Assembly: GCF_000003815.2 (NCBI RefSeq)
Contig: NC_049980.1
Coordinates: 28,401,464-28,449,729, forward strand
Source: Branchiostoma floridae
Lineage: Eukaryota > Chordata > Leptocardii > Amphioxiformes > Branchiostomatidae
Direction: 5' to 3'
DNA length: 48,266 nucleotides
In this document: positions 24,601 through 35,929 of the stretch, one piece after another
How positions within the stretch are numbered: position 1 is the stretch's first letter
How the letters are laid out: each line of letters opens with the position of its first letter
The notes under the pieces: model-generated
What the model saw: only the letters and a program-made list of their open reading frames with translations
What the model was told of the DNA's origin: nothing
The model's database searches: none
Translations under genes and position numbers: made by a program

Positions 24601-27600
24601 TGGTCGCGGCTTATTTTGACGTTGTTAATTAGCACTAAAAATGTGATAAAATGACGCAGATAAGTTAGAAATGAGTTGCAAATGTCAATCTGAATGGAGA
24701 TTTTCAAGTTCAGAACATTTGAAATTTTGGCGCCATATTTCTACATTATGTCCCTTTAATATTCTTGACTTCTATTTGAACTTTTCATATTTACAGATAC
24801 CTATTGCTTATAATGTAAAATTCTGAGTGGCCTTAGTCTTGTCTCTTGCAATTTGATTTGGACCTTGAATAAATGGATATTGCAGTGCAGACAAAGAGGT
24901 GCGTCACACCATAGCCGCAATAAGAAGTGCATCTACATTTTACCTCTATCCAGAAGATTGAACTGATATATGACATGTTTAAAGCTATACCTGAGGAAAG
25001 AGGCTTTCTTCATCCAGAAGGGCCAGTATGCCAATAGGTCTGGCCAACAGCAGATCCTGTATAAAAACACCAACAACATAATTATACATGTAATACCCTA
25101 AACTATTACTGACTGACTGACTGAAACTATTACTAACCATCACCAACAATGTATACCCACTGGAAAAGGAATATTCTTTCTGTTTTGTGGAATTTGATTT
25201 GCTCCAAAAATGCTTCCTTATAGATGGTTCTGCATTTTTTAAAGACAAAAGGACAAAATCATATCTTTAAATGTAAGTTTTACAAAGATTTGAACTCCAC
25301 AATTATCTTTGCCCAAAGGCAATTTATCAATTTGTAAAAAAACATAAAACTTAATATGGCCTTCATTGACAACATTCATCAGTGAACTGGGATGCAGACA
25401 TCGTGCAATATGAAATTTGATCAAAAGTTTTGATGGATTGAAGTCTTCCTTCAGAACCCCATCTAGTAATATCACTCCCCGAGGATTGGTGTAGAGAAAA
25501 TGATCGACTTTGATGCAGGCACTTTCTGACCTACTGCAGATTGATATTTCCCAGTGTGCCTTGGCAGATGAACAACTAATAAAGGCATCATGTTTATTGC
25601 AATATCATGACCCAATTTCGTGTTTCTCGATGTCGTGAAAAATCACCCTCTATACCCTAAGGAGGTCAGAGCAGTAATTCTGTTTTCCTGTACAGGGGGC
25701 CAGGCTTTCAAGGTAATAATTTGGTATTACTATTAAAACCATCTGTCATAAGAGTATTGCTTCAGCCACACAAAGTGACTGTAGCATTTCTAGATCATTG
25801 CAGTCTTTTTTCATCCTGACGGACACTCTGTTCACTGGGCCCATCTGTGAGCAACAAGGCCTGTTAGACTTCTGCAGGGCTTTCCACATGTCTCACAGCA
25901 GAATTCCATTGTTTGACATTGCTAGATACATGTATGACGTCTGCAACAGGTCATACTGTGCCTTATCACGTGACAAAGTCAACCGTCATGTGACAATGAA
26001 ACTCCAAGATGAGATCCCCAGGTTGACAAAGAGACAGAGTTTATCTCGAAAGCTCCTCCAAGCTAATTGAACTTAATTGTGTGTATGCTGTTTAAATTTA
26101 CGTCAAAAGCAGGTCACACTTCTTTAACACCTTTGCACTAACCTTTCACTTCCTTGCCAATGGAATAATGCAAAATCAAAATTGAGGAAAGAAATGAACT
26201 TGTTGGTGTGATGAGCTCTGCCTTTTTGTGAACGTAAACGTCACTACACAATCATTATGGTGACATTAATATTATGTCTTTTTGTACTATATACAGAAAC
26301 TTAGTCCAGTTGACATTCTAACAGAATTCACCTTTGGCTGCAATTCTGCAATTCTAGACCAAGAGGAGTTGGCCCAAGTAACACCTTGAAAATCTGCTTT
26401 TCCCTACACTAATCCATGCTGATACAAATGTCCAACATGACAGACTTGGGAAATGTCAAGACATTCAAAAAGTGACCACGCAGCATGTATGAATTACAAT
26501 TAATGCCATGACATTTTCCCAGGGAATGTTGTTATGTAAGTTACATGTGCTGCACATGTAACTTAATGTTACAACATTCCCTGAGAAAATGTCATGGTAT
26601 TAGTTGTATGACATGCTACTGCAAAGGTATGGCAACCATAATATCCAAAACTCAGGTGGTACTTAGTTTTGACATTTTCAGTTGAAATAGACTCACACCA
26701 TTATATATATATACATGTCTGAAGTCCAGTGATTACTCCTGGGCCTGACCACAACTGTTGGTTGTGTTTTCTAATGTGTGCCAGGGTAAGGGATTATCCA
26801 ATACTATGTATAGATTAAAAGGAGATGTTAATGATTCAGGGCAAAGAAGTTAAGATGTGAAAGAATTGAAATGAATAACATTGGAATGAATGTTTGGTTT
26901 ACAATATCCAAATGTATTCAGTATTTTTTCAACATTTCAGACAACACAGATTTTATAATGAAGGTAACTTTTTTGTTGTTTTTCATTTGTGCACACAAAG
27001 AATGTATGTAAGAACTGCAAAAAGATAAGTATGGTAAGATGCCATTGGTTGTCACAATAAACAGAGAGATGAGGTCTGACCAGCACAGGTTTGTTGTCAG
27101 TGAAGGTGATGGTGGTCCAGCTGACTCCCTCCCTCTGGTACTCCTCCTGTTCCAGTAGGAAGATGTGCTGCAAACACATCAGTGATCATCATGAAACAGC
27201 TAAATTTTACCTAACCAGTACTTGTATCTGGCCACCTCTAGACGAATTGCAATTTGTTCACGGAATAGACCTGTCTACAACTCTCAAAGCAGAGGTTGAT
27301 GGGGAAAATTGTGACCATTTTCTTATGTGCCGTCTTTTTCTGTCAGCTATCCACACTATATGTTTTAGACCTGGATGTTGCAGGAGACAAGGCCATTCGT
27401 CAGCCAAAAATTTGCATAATATATTTCATATTCATAATACACCAGTCTGGTTTCTTGTTTCAGTGACTTTTGATGAAAAGGTAGGGCTAATTCTAAAAAA
27501 AAACGATATTTACCAATTAACATATATTAAATATGTAAGCTTTATCTAAGACTTAGAAGGTGCCATTGCAAAATGATGTTGCCATGTTGTAAAATTACAG

Positions 27601-30600
27601 TATACTGATAAGACACTATGAAATAATTACTGTTTTAACTTCAGTGGAAAACAAATCAAAGGTGCAATGTTTGTTTACCTGGTTGAAGAAGTACTGAAGC
27701 TGCTCATTGGCCAGGTTGATACACAGCTGCTCAAAACTGTTGTGTTCAAAATGTTCAAACCCAAAGATGTCCAGCACCCCTGCAAAATGTTTGATATATG
27801 AACTTTTAACTTAAAGGTAGTTACAAGTATACAAATTACAAGTTTAGCATCAGCATAACATTTCTGTACAGTAACAGTAACCTTACTATGTATTATCTTC
27901 CACACTTAAACATGACATGATTGTATTGTCTGCATCAACTGAAAATGCAGTGCAGAAGTTTGACACTGTAGAAAGAACTCAGCACAATACATGTCTAGCA
28001 ACACTAACTTATCATCATCATCATCAGAGATGATAAAAGATGATGGTCATCATGGTGTTGGTAGTGATGATATCATCTAGCCAAAGTTTGGTATGATATT
28101 TCATGAGCAAGCCACAGGTTCTTCAATGTTCAAAGTTGGAGTGCCGTACTGATGGGCAGTCACTTCAATTGTGGAGCTGACATTCATCACATGAGTGAAT
28201 TGCAAGCAATCCCCAATGTATTTCCCTCAGGAATAGCCTTCCATGGCTCAAGATTTGTCTTACACACTATTTAACAGATAACTGCCAATGGATGGCCTAA
28301 TCACACAGGTATCAGCACCATGGACAGCACCAGCACCAAAGGCTGTTTCCCTGGGCTTCTCAGCAGATGATGGGCTGGCAAATATGGAAATGGCTGTGTT
28401 CCACCCAGACTTGTACGGAAAGACAATGATTATCTTACTTTCCGTAATCTTACAATGATTGTAGGAACTTTAATTCTTTCCATGTATGGTCTGGTTTCTC
28501 ATCATTTTTTTTCAGTGAATCATTCGTCAAAACCACTAAAAAACAACTTTAATAATGGAACTACTGGAGTAAGTAAGTAGTAAGTACTAACTTCAAAACG
28601 ATTATGACAATGATCTTTGTCAGAAACCAGACATTGGTTTCCCACCCAACACGGATGCAGAAAGTAAAGCCATTCATAAATCCTGTTTTGTTCTGCACGC
28701 TTTATCCAAACATCACTCTTTAAGTTTAATAGACACTAGTTGACACATTTTCCAATACCTGTGAGAATATGTAGAAGAATAGAGACTATGATGAATGGGG
28801 ACACATAAGTCTCACCAGAGTCAACAGATGCATGGACTACATTTTCATCAGGACATATCCCGTGCATCATACAGGAATCAATACCCTACAGGCCATTATC
28901 ATGAATCAGTAGTTCCATTTTCATCTCCTTTCTAATGCCTGAAAAGTACCGGTGATAAAATTCCTCACATGCGGACTGCATCACATAACCAGTAAATCTC
29001 ACCATTTTGATGTGCAATCTGGAGCTGGTAGGTTCATGATTCAAAATGACTTGGGAACTGATCTGGGCAATCCAAAACCATTGTACAGCCCTATTTTTTT
29101 TCAAAGAAGTAAGAAAGACCTCTAACATTAACAAGCATTGGGTGCAGCTTTTCTCAAACATGTCACAACAGGACCATAATGACTTCAGTCAGGACTTTTC
29201 TTACCTATCTGTTGTAGTTCTGCAATGCTGCTGTCAGTGGGTGCTAACAGCTGGTTGATCTTGTTGACCAGCCAGCCAAACAGTCGTCCGTACAAGGCCT
29301 TGGAGACGGCATCCCTGCTGGCTAAGGCTGGTAACAGAACAAAAGTTTGGAGTAACCTAAATCCTTGGTAGACTTTTGCATAAACATTGCAAAATGTCAT
29401 AAAGCATGTTCCAGAAAGGGGTAAATTCAACCCAAAGGTGTTGTTAAACTTGGTTTTGAAATACCAATGATGGACTGAGATTACAGTTTCAGTGGAAAGC
29501 ATATTTTATTTAGATCAACTTTATGGGAAACTTAAACTAGACTAAGTATAGTAATACATATACTCTTTGGTAGTTAGTAACAATGACCCTTTAAAGTAGG
29601 ATTTCTTTATTTTCTGCCATACCCTATATCTTGATCCATAGTACATGTATATAAAGTCCAACAGGTAAATGCAAGTTTTGGTATCATACCTTGCTGTACA
29701 GTGTAGTTCCTCTGTATGAGTTCCCCTTTGTTGGTTCTCACCACACTCTGGGTCAAACTGGATTCCAAGTCAGTACTGTCTACTCCCAGAATCTCCTGTA
29801 ACAACGGTAACACGACAAACGACCTTGCACTTTCTGAAACATCTGGCTATACAACACGTGTCATTTGATATATCTGCCTGCTCCTTCTTTGATCACCATT
29901 GTTGATCAGGAAGGTGCAGATGAGTTAATAAAAAGCATGATGCAACTTGATTCAAGGGGAGCTTTATTTCACACAGTGTTTAAACAGTCATGCCATAATG
30001 GAAGAGAGAGCAACCACTTTTCTCTTATTCTCAAAAGTGTAATAATTATTAGTTAAGTTATGGTAAAGCATGCAACCTCTGACTGGGGTTGAAGTATGAT
30101 GCTTTTATGTTTACTAAGCTAGTCGCTTTGCTAAGGCTCACATATTTTCAGCCAAGTGCTGCTGATTTAGTAATCTTCTCAATAAGTGTGTTGTGTTCTT
30201 TTATGTGCAGAGGTTTGACACCATAGGTACATAACTTATATCTATATCAAGTCTACTTTAAAGCAAAACTGAACAATAGATAGACCACAGACTCACAGCA
30301 GTGATGTTGATGTCCTTGGCAGACCTGTCCACATAAGCCTCACCACTGTCTGTAGCACAGATCTGTATGTTCCCCATGTGCAGCACCCCAGCTAGGATGG
30401 AAAACATCCCTTCTTGTTCCTGCAGTAGGGCATTTTTAAAAATGTTATTCATACGAGCAAATGATGAAACTCAAGGTTACATTTTTTCACTTGTTGCAAC
30501 TGCCTTTAAAATAAAAAGAAACTAACATTTGCAATTCAAAAAGCAAAAATTGGTACACTGGTACATTTGTAATAGCAACAGTTTCTAAAGCATTCCACCT

Positions 30601-33600
30601 CTTCCTCCTGATTTTTATTTCTGAACAAAAAATCCACCAGAAATATTTTTATCAACATAACATTTATCCACAAATTAAAACATCTCTTTAAGAACATATT
30701 GACTGCAGAGCTAATTTAGAAATGTGTAAGTTTATAACACAGGGTGATAGAAATATGTTTCACCTCCCCATTGAAGCCCACCATGTCCATGGCATCCAGC
30801 AGCTGCTGGTGCTGAGTCCTGTAATGTTGGGCTTTGTCCTGGAAATTTTTCAAGTAGCTGTGAATTCAAAGAAACATAAAGAAGTTGCTTAAAAATTCAT
30901 GTCAAACTTCCCAACAGTATTGACATGCTATGTCTGAAGGTTACACACAGGTCTGATCTATGATGTAACAAATTCCACTAGCCATGACATTTGGACATCC
31001 ATGAAAACAAGTGCAACTCAGAAACAGATCAGCTAGTGAATATAGCTACGGTACAGAACAGTTGAGATAGAACTTTCCAAGTACACTATAGTACTATGTT
31101 CATGTCAGTTTTCCCAAGTTGGGAATTGCTGGTGGCACATTAATATTAAGGCCCCTTTCCACTGCGCTGCATGGATTGAGACTGTTAAGCAACCATTGAG
31201 CAAATACAGCTGGATTGTTCTTATCCATGCTGTAAAATGTATGTCTTGAAAGACAGTAAAGCTTGCAAACCGTAGTACACTTCTTTATCAAAGAAATTGA
31301 TTTTGACCACTGGACCATTGCTCAACCATCACTGCTTCACCACAAAGGGGTCACAAGGGACTTGTACTCGCCTGTAGCCTATCCCTCCCCCAGGTGGTAC
31401 TTCTCCATGTGCTGAGGAGAGAGCCCATTCAGCAGGCAGTAGAAGATCAGTACTCACCTGTAGCCCTGTCTTCCCCCAAGGTGGTACTTCTCCATTTGCT
31501 GAGGGGAGAGCCCATTCAGCAGGCAGTAGAAGGTCAGTACTCACCTGTAGCCCTGTCCTCCCCCCAGATGGTACTTCTCCATGTTTTGGGGGGACAGCCC
31601 ATTCAGCATGAGGTAGAAGACATGGAAGTTCTGCTCTCCTCCTGCCTGCTGCACCAGCCGAGACTTCTCCAGAAGGTACTCACGGATTTTTGCACCTTTT
31701 ACTGTAGAAATATTTTGATTTGAAGATCTCAAAAGCATTCTCTTGTTAACTAAGCCATGTTAAAATGAATTCTGACTGATAGCCATTGACAACGTCATAT
31801 GGATGTTGTGTGAAAGGTGGTGCTTGAAAGAAAAAAGAGCTTTTAAAAGGACAACAATTGACATTTATTGCTGACCTGAAAAGAAGTGCANNNNNNNNNN
31901 NNNNNNNNNNNNNNNNNNNNNNNNNNNNNNNNNNNNNNNNNNNNNNNNNNNNNNNNNNNNNNNNNNNNNNNNNNNNNNNNNNNNNNNNNNGCATTCCAAG
32001 GCCTCTACAAGGATTCACCTGTCAGATATGTCAGGAATTATTATATCCTCAATCTTGCTTGAAAAGTTCAACGGTCAACTGTAGAATTACCTCCAGGACC
32101 TTTTGAACCTTGAAACTTATAACGTATTTTATTGATGAACTTGAATTTGGCAGTCAGTTTCCTAAAGGACAGTAAGTGTCAATATGTATTACGCCATTTT
32201 GCATTTTGATTGCTGGCAATGTAAGTGAGTTATGATGGAAATGGCAGACACGAGTGACACAAAGTCCACCCCAGTACTATTTAGTTCATTTTATTTTTGC
32301 AAGGACTTAATTTTGCAGTAGGAGGGGGAAGGATATTTCAGCAGTGTTGTTAGTATGTGGTTGAAACAAATATGTGGTACAAATTTTAGCCTCCCTGATT
32401 TCAAATATACTGCTGCAGTCATGAGTCCTTTGGTTTTCCAATTCACATTAGAGATACGTGCAGCAGACCATAGCTCTAGATTAAGTCAATATCTTAATTG
32501 ATTGTAGCTATTAGTCATGACACAGTACCATCATCAAATGATGTATCTGCTCTCTAGCTTTAGCTTTTGGGCAATCCGTGGCAGCTGGCTATGGTACAAA
32601 ATGTGCTTTTATATCATGATTAGTCACACAACTTTAAATCCCATGGAACTCCACTGAAGGATGCCTATGATTACACCAACATAATAAGCACAGAAGTTTA
32701 TGTGTGTTGGTATTTATCATAGAATAGACTAGTTAGAGCTTAAGTTCCAACACATCAAATATTCCTGGCACCTGTAATGTCATGTGGTTAATCTTTTGTG
32801 CTGAAAACAAAGTCTTAATTCTGTACTAAGTGAAAGCTTAGGCTACCACATAAAGACAATATCTTTCTTGTTTAAGACACTTGTTCCTCAGACATCACTG
32901 AAAACCTGTCATTGTTACCTGTAGAATCTGCTGTTCCAGCTGAGAGGTGCCCTGACACAGCTGCAGCAGCTGCCTGATCAGCAGCTTGGTGCTCTCTGTT
33001 TTACCTGCTCCACTCTCACCACTTTAATGACAGGGAAGTAAAAGCTGAATCAGCAATACAGTTGGCACTCTGTGATGCTACCATCAGTATCTACCTTAAA
33101 TCTTGTCATCTTCATTATGCAAAATATCTTTTACTCACATTGAATGCAACTGGAAGGTTTTGGGCGAAGTCAGACATTGCAGGTGCCATCCACTACCTTG
33201 TGTCAGAAACTGATATTTTGTGTATTCTTTTAAGTGAATGTTTGTCATCTTTGATCCTTATCATTTATCACAGGCCAGCTTATAACATGTCATCTTTAAA
33301 TCCTATTATCACAGGCCTGAGCTTAAATTAAGTAATCTCTGAAACATCATCATCACAAGCTAGCTTTATTATGATAATAAAGCATGTCATGTTTGAATCT
33401 CATAATCACAGGCTCTTGCTTATATTTGAATCTCCTTATCAAAGACTCTTCCTTGAAAAACAAATTGTCATAATTGAATCTCATCATTGTTAAGCTCTTG
33501 CTTTAAATCATGTCATATTTGAGCCCCCATTGTCACAGACTCTTGGTTGATTTACCTGATAACGATGCACTGGTCCTGGGGTGGGGATGACAGTTTACCC

Positions 33601-35929
33601 AGCATGCCCTGGTACGCATCATTAGCCGTGGCGAAGATGTGTGGAGGCTGTTCGGAGTGAAGACCTCCGCAGTACTGCTCAGAGATCTTGCAGGCAATGA
33701 ACCAAAAATTTAGGAAAAATTGCAACAAAAAGACAAAGGTCATCATAGTATACATGTACCTACTCGAAGGTTCAGTACAGTGCTATTAAATTTTACCTGC
33801 AATTAGCCCTTGAGCAAGAATTTGCAAGAAATGTATTCATAGAGTAATCTATACATTTTCTTTTGCAGTAGTTTTACTTTCATATGTTTGGAAGAAATGA
33901 GCCCTGTTGATGTGTTTTAAGTTTGAAACAATATTATGCAACATTGAGAAGAAGCTATTAAATTCGTACAGGAATGTTAGTAGTCTGGCCTTACAGTACC
34001 ACAGCAATCTGCAGACCCATGACCTGACTTGACCCGACCTCAAACTGGCAGTGGCTCCTATATATACCCTCTCAGTTTAACACAACACAACATGGTACAA
34101 TATTGAAAAGAAGCTGATCCATACAGCTAATATTGTTAAAGTTGTCTTAAACATAGCTGTATAAATCAGCTTCTTTTCAATGTTGTACACTGTAATACAG
34201 CAATATCTCAACTCTGGGATGGCTCCTCAGCCTCCAGTTTGATAAAAGCTGTACGTAGTTCATACTGTGGCACTGGGTGATCCTGGCCTTGAAATGATAT
34301 TGAATTTGGAGGGCTAATACGATTGCATAAGGCACAGGTTTTCTTAGCAAGTGGCCTTAAGAATAATTACATGGTTACGGTTACAGAGCATCCTATAATA
34401 CCATCAAATACCACCTGCAAGGCGGATGATTAAGGTCTCTCTTGGTCGAATGAAATCGAAACTCTTATTGCCCCATTAGCTGACCTCAATAGGCATTTTC
34501 AAGGTCATCAAATGAACCATGACTGCTGCTCAAAAGTACTCTACTTCAATCCAAGGCTACGAAAAAAATCAATCCTTTGGAGTCCGATACTTCATATACA
34601 CTTTATCAAACACTGGCAGGGAGAAGTCATGATCAGAATAAAAGTCTTAGTCATACTAGGGAAATCATTGTGAATCCCAGACTAAACGTCCTTGATACAA
34701 GCAATTGCTGTTTTTATTGACTTCTGGGGGAGGCTAATATGCCCTCCATGACATCAGCGGATTTTGAATTGATTATCAATAAATTTTGAATCAAAAATTG
34801 TCATGTAGATTAATCTTTTGCCTTCCACCTGATTTCTGCCCGCCTGTGTGTCAGACTGAGTGTGACGTCATCGTGAATGACCGTATCGGATAAAAAGTTT
34901 AGATTTTAATCCCCGTTTGACCATGTTGGCAGGTAATAGGATTACAGCAGCTTGCTGATGCGTTCAACAGACATACAATGTAATCCAACATGGCACTAAT
35001 GACATTATAATTTATATGAACTGATGCCAAGGCTATCAGTTAACTCTGCTTCAATCCAAAAAATACATAATTACTCAATTTCCAAACAATTATTCCTAAA
35101 GCTGTGGATTCGGATACATCAAACTTCACTAAACAAGCTGCTGGAAGAGGTCACAATCAGAATAAAAGTTTAAAAGGAAAGTTGGCATGAGTCTGTAGAG
35201 GATTGTATTGGCATGTTGGTGGGTCATTAGAATAGTAATCAATGGAAGACTTGTTCTCACCTCATTTGTGTAGATGGGGACATCCTTGAAGGGATTAACA
35301 GCCACCAAAATATCACCAACATACGTCTGGAAAAATATCAATAACACTTCTTAATCTCATGGTTGAAGGATTACCCTGAGGTTAGGCACTGAAATAATGA
35401 AGTAATCTACTAAAAAGAAAGTATTAATGTTTTTATATCATTATCCCTTTACTAGATTAGTTTAATTGCTTAACACTCTGTTCTAAGATGAAATTAAACA
35501 ACAGCTATCCCCCACATCATGCCCATAGCATGTCCAAAGCACCAGAAATCAAAACATGAAGTCCTCTTGCAGTACCGTATTAAGCCGATAGGAGGCCCAT
35601 TTTGGAATTTTACCTTTGTTTTGTCCACTTCTACCATGTATCATATGGACCTATCCGCAGACTCTCATAGTGTTATGCTGCCATGCATACAAATTAAACT
35701 CTGAAAAATGGAAACTAAAACATAAACCTCTTGGCGATTTTAAGATTAAGTTGGATCCAGTACCATGAACCTGACTTTATATGTCACTACTCACGTAGAT
35801 CCTATCGGCGGTGTATCTGGCTTTTAACTCCCGCAGCAGGACGTCCTCGTCCAGGTTGGGTAACGACGTCAGGTCCGAGACCCATCCCGGTACGTAGTCC
35901 TCCCCCTGTCTTAGGCCCGAGCTTTGCAT
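13228..35929 (-). CDS. Unconventional myosin with C-terminal SH2 domain, about 32 exons, about 1,060 aa
   Basis: Assembled exon by exon on the minus strand. About 1,024 codons are visible in 31 complete exons, and roughly 36 more belong to an exon mostly inside the gap at 31891-31990. The order is: short N-terminus, myosin motor with P-loop GESGAGKT, relay ([16 protein letters not shown]), converter, one IQ motif ([13 protein letters not shown]), charged linker, SH2 ([12 protein letters not shown]), then PPPLPER and APPLPAR motifs. The ATG at 35929 has an in-frame TGA 24 nt upstream, so there is no N-terminal kinase as in class III. Known family roles: the motor hydrolyses ATP on actin, IQ binds calmodulin-type light chains, SH2 binds phosphotyrosine, and PxxP binds SH3. 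Inference: the protein is an actin motor recruited to tyrosine-phosphorylated complexes. The myosin class is undecided: [10 protein letters not shown] recalls class III, while [13 protein letters not shown] and [14 protein letters not shown] recall VII/X/XV. Confidence 0.93.
15711..15853. mobile_element. GC-rich fold-back element in myosin intron
   Basis: An imperfect palindrome of about 140 bp. The outer arms are AATACAACACGGTGTATTC and AATACACCTTGTTGTATT. The inner arms are TATCACCC, AGCCC, CGCGGGTCGGATC and their complements. It lies in the intron between SH2 exons 26 and 27, about 235 bp downstream of exon 26 in the gene's direction. A plus-strand open frame of about 197 codons runs across it and antisense to exon 26; I consider that frame a chance product. 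Confidence 0.65.
16867..17353. mobile_element. Pogo/Tigger-like MITE with TA duplication
   Basis: Ends are CAGTAAAACCTGTATTAGCGGC and the inverted CAGTCAAACCTGTCTATAGCGGC form, flanked by TA on both sides (16865-16866 and 17354-17355). CAGT..AACC termini with a TA target fit the Tc1/mariner-pogo group. The inside holds several TAGTGGCCACMTNT tandem pieces and no coding frame. It is 487 bp and lies in the intron between myosin exons 24 and 25. Confidence 0.75.
17861..17996. repeat. Dispersed repeat copy (AACTGGATATGATTTTGGAAA family)
   Basis: Shares with 47070-47215 the ordered blocks AACTGGATATGATTTTGGAAA, TCTTTCGTCAGTGACAC, GAGATCTTGTTGGA, TATCCTAACTATGAATTGATATGC. A short inverted version is at 39567-39720. 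It lies inside a myosin intron. A non-autonomous transposon family is likely. Confidence 0.65.
19436..19494. repeat. Tandem duplication, 29-bp unit, 2 copies
   Basis: Two adjacent copies of GCATGCAGGG(G)T(C/T)ATGCAAGGACAGACT lie inside the myosin intron between exons 22 and 23. It is a simple local duplication. Confidence 0.7.
21650..21692. repeat. CA microsatellite
   Basis: About 15 CA dinucleotides with one GCATA interruption lie in the myosin intron between exons 18 and 19. Confidence 0.9.
22783..22940. mobile_element. Short fold-back element in myosin intron
   Basis: GACATAGTAGTAGTCAGGAAATTTACC at 22796-22822 is answered by its complement GGTAAATTTCCTGACTACCACTATGTC ending near 22933. 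About 85 bp lie between the arms. It is non-coding, between myosin exons 15 and 16. Confidence 0.65.
24247..24755. mobile_element. MITE with TTAA target duplication
   Basis: The element begins AGGGACATAATGTA and ends with its exact complement TACATTATGTCCCT. TTAA is present directly outside each end (24243-24246, 24756-24759), which is the insertion signature of the piggyBac superfamily. The 509-bp body contains a CpG-rich core (about 24400-24590) with a CCGCCATCTT YY1-like site and no coding frame. It lies between myosin exons 13 and 14. Confidence 0.75.
26479..26622. mobile_element. Near-perfect palindrome, 144 bp, with almost no loop
   Basis: Arms of about 70 bp meet at TGTGC|TGCACA near 26550. 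The inner 45 bp of each arm (CATGACATTTTCCCAGGGAA and inward) differ at only a few positions, while the outer 25 bp are more diverged (GCATGTATGAATTACAATTA against GCATGTCATACAACTAATA). It lies between myosin exons 12 and 13. It is a MITE-like fold-back and would form a strong hairpin. Confidence 0.75.
31371..31640. repeat. Three tandem copies of the 3' end of a myosin exon plus donor
   Basis: The last ~80 nt of myosin exon 6 together with its splice donor occur three times with periods of 86 and 87 bp. The copy at 31545-31630 belongs to the exon that fits the upstream frame ([10 protein letters not shown]). Downstream in the gene lie a copy with donor at 31457 ([16 protein letters not shown]) and a copy with donor at 31371 that has a GC donor (GCGAGT) and a 1-nt frame shift. 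Reading through the first donor meets TGA at once, so the extra copies are probably intronic relics. Confidence 0.85.
31891..31990. other. Assembly gap (100 N) inside a myosin exon
   Basis: The exon starting at 32018 (minus) enters the gap after about 28 nt. The expected switch-I-proximal segment (NPLLEAFGNA..NSSRFGK) is therefore missing. Bases next to the gap look damaged by homopolymer shortening (see findings). Confidence 0.95.
34094..34189. mobile_element. Short fold-back element in myosin intron 2
   Basis: GGTACAATATTGAAAAGAAGCTGAT..ATACAGCTA at 34094 is mirrored by TAGCTGTATAAATCAGCTTC and the complement of the rest, ending near 34189. Arms are about 36 bp with a ~25-bp loop. A diverged single arm (CAATATTATGCAACATTGAGAAGAAGC) lies at about 33928. 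Confidence 0.6.

Larger units (their letters stand above)
20656..35929 (-). other. Myosin motor-domain exons 1-21
   Basis: Exons, 5' to 3' on minus: 35795-35929, 35261-35326, 33556-33686, 32919-33021, gap exon (starts at 32018), 31545-31701, 30764-30857, 30297-30419, 29690-29795, 29205-29327, 27679-27779, 27081-27167, 24991-25056, 23775-23891, 23430-23541, 22643-22719, 22298-22363, 21884-22003, 21424-21509, 21156-21203, 20656-20703. Landmarks: [14 protein letters not shown] (exons 1-2), P-loop (exons 3-4), [13 protein letters not shown] (exon 6), [14 protein letters not shown] (exon 10), relay helix (11), [17 protein letters not shown] (14-15), [12 protein letters not shown] (18), [20 protein letters not shown] (19), converter (20-21). 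Exons 20 and 21 are only 48 nt each. They were found because the converter was otherwise too short, and both keep phase. Loop 2 (exons 16-17) is Lys/Gly-rich, as expected for an actin-binding loop. Confidence 0.9.

Noticed and set aside
31329-31544. Frame with repeated LLLPAEWAL
   Set aside because: Out-of-frame reading of the triplicated myosin exon end; the exon's own frame stops at TGA after the donor.
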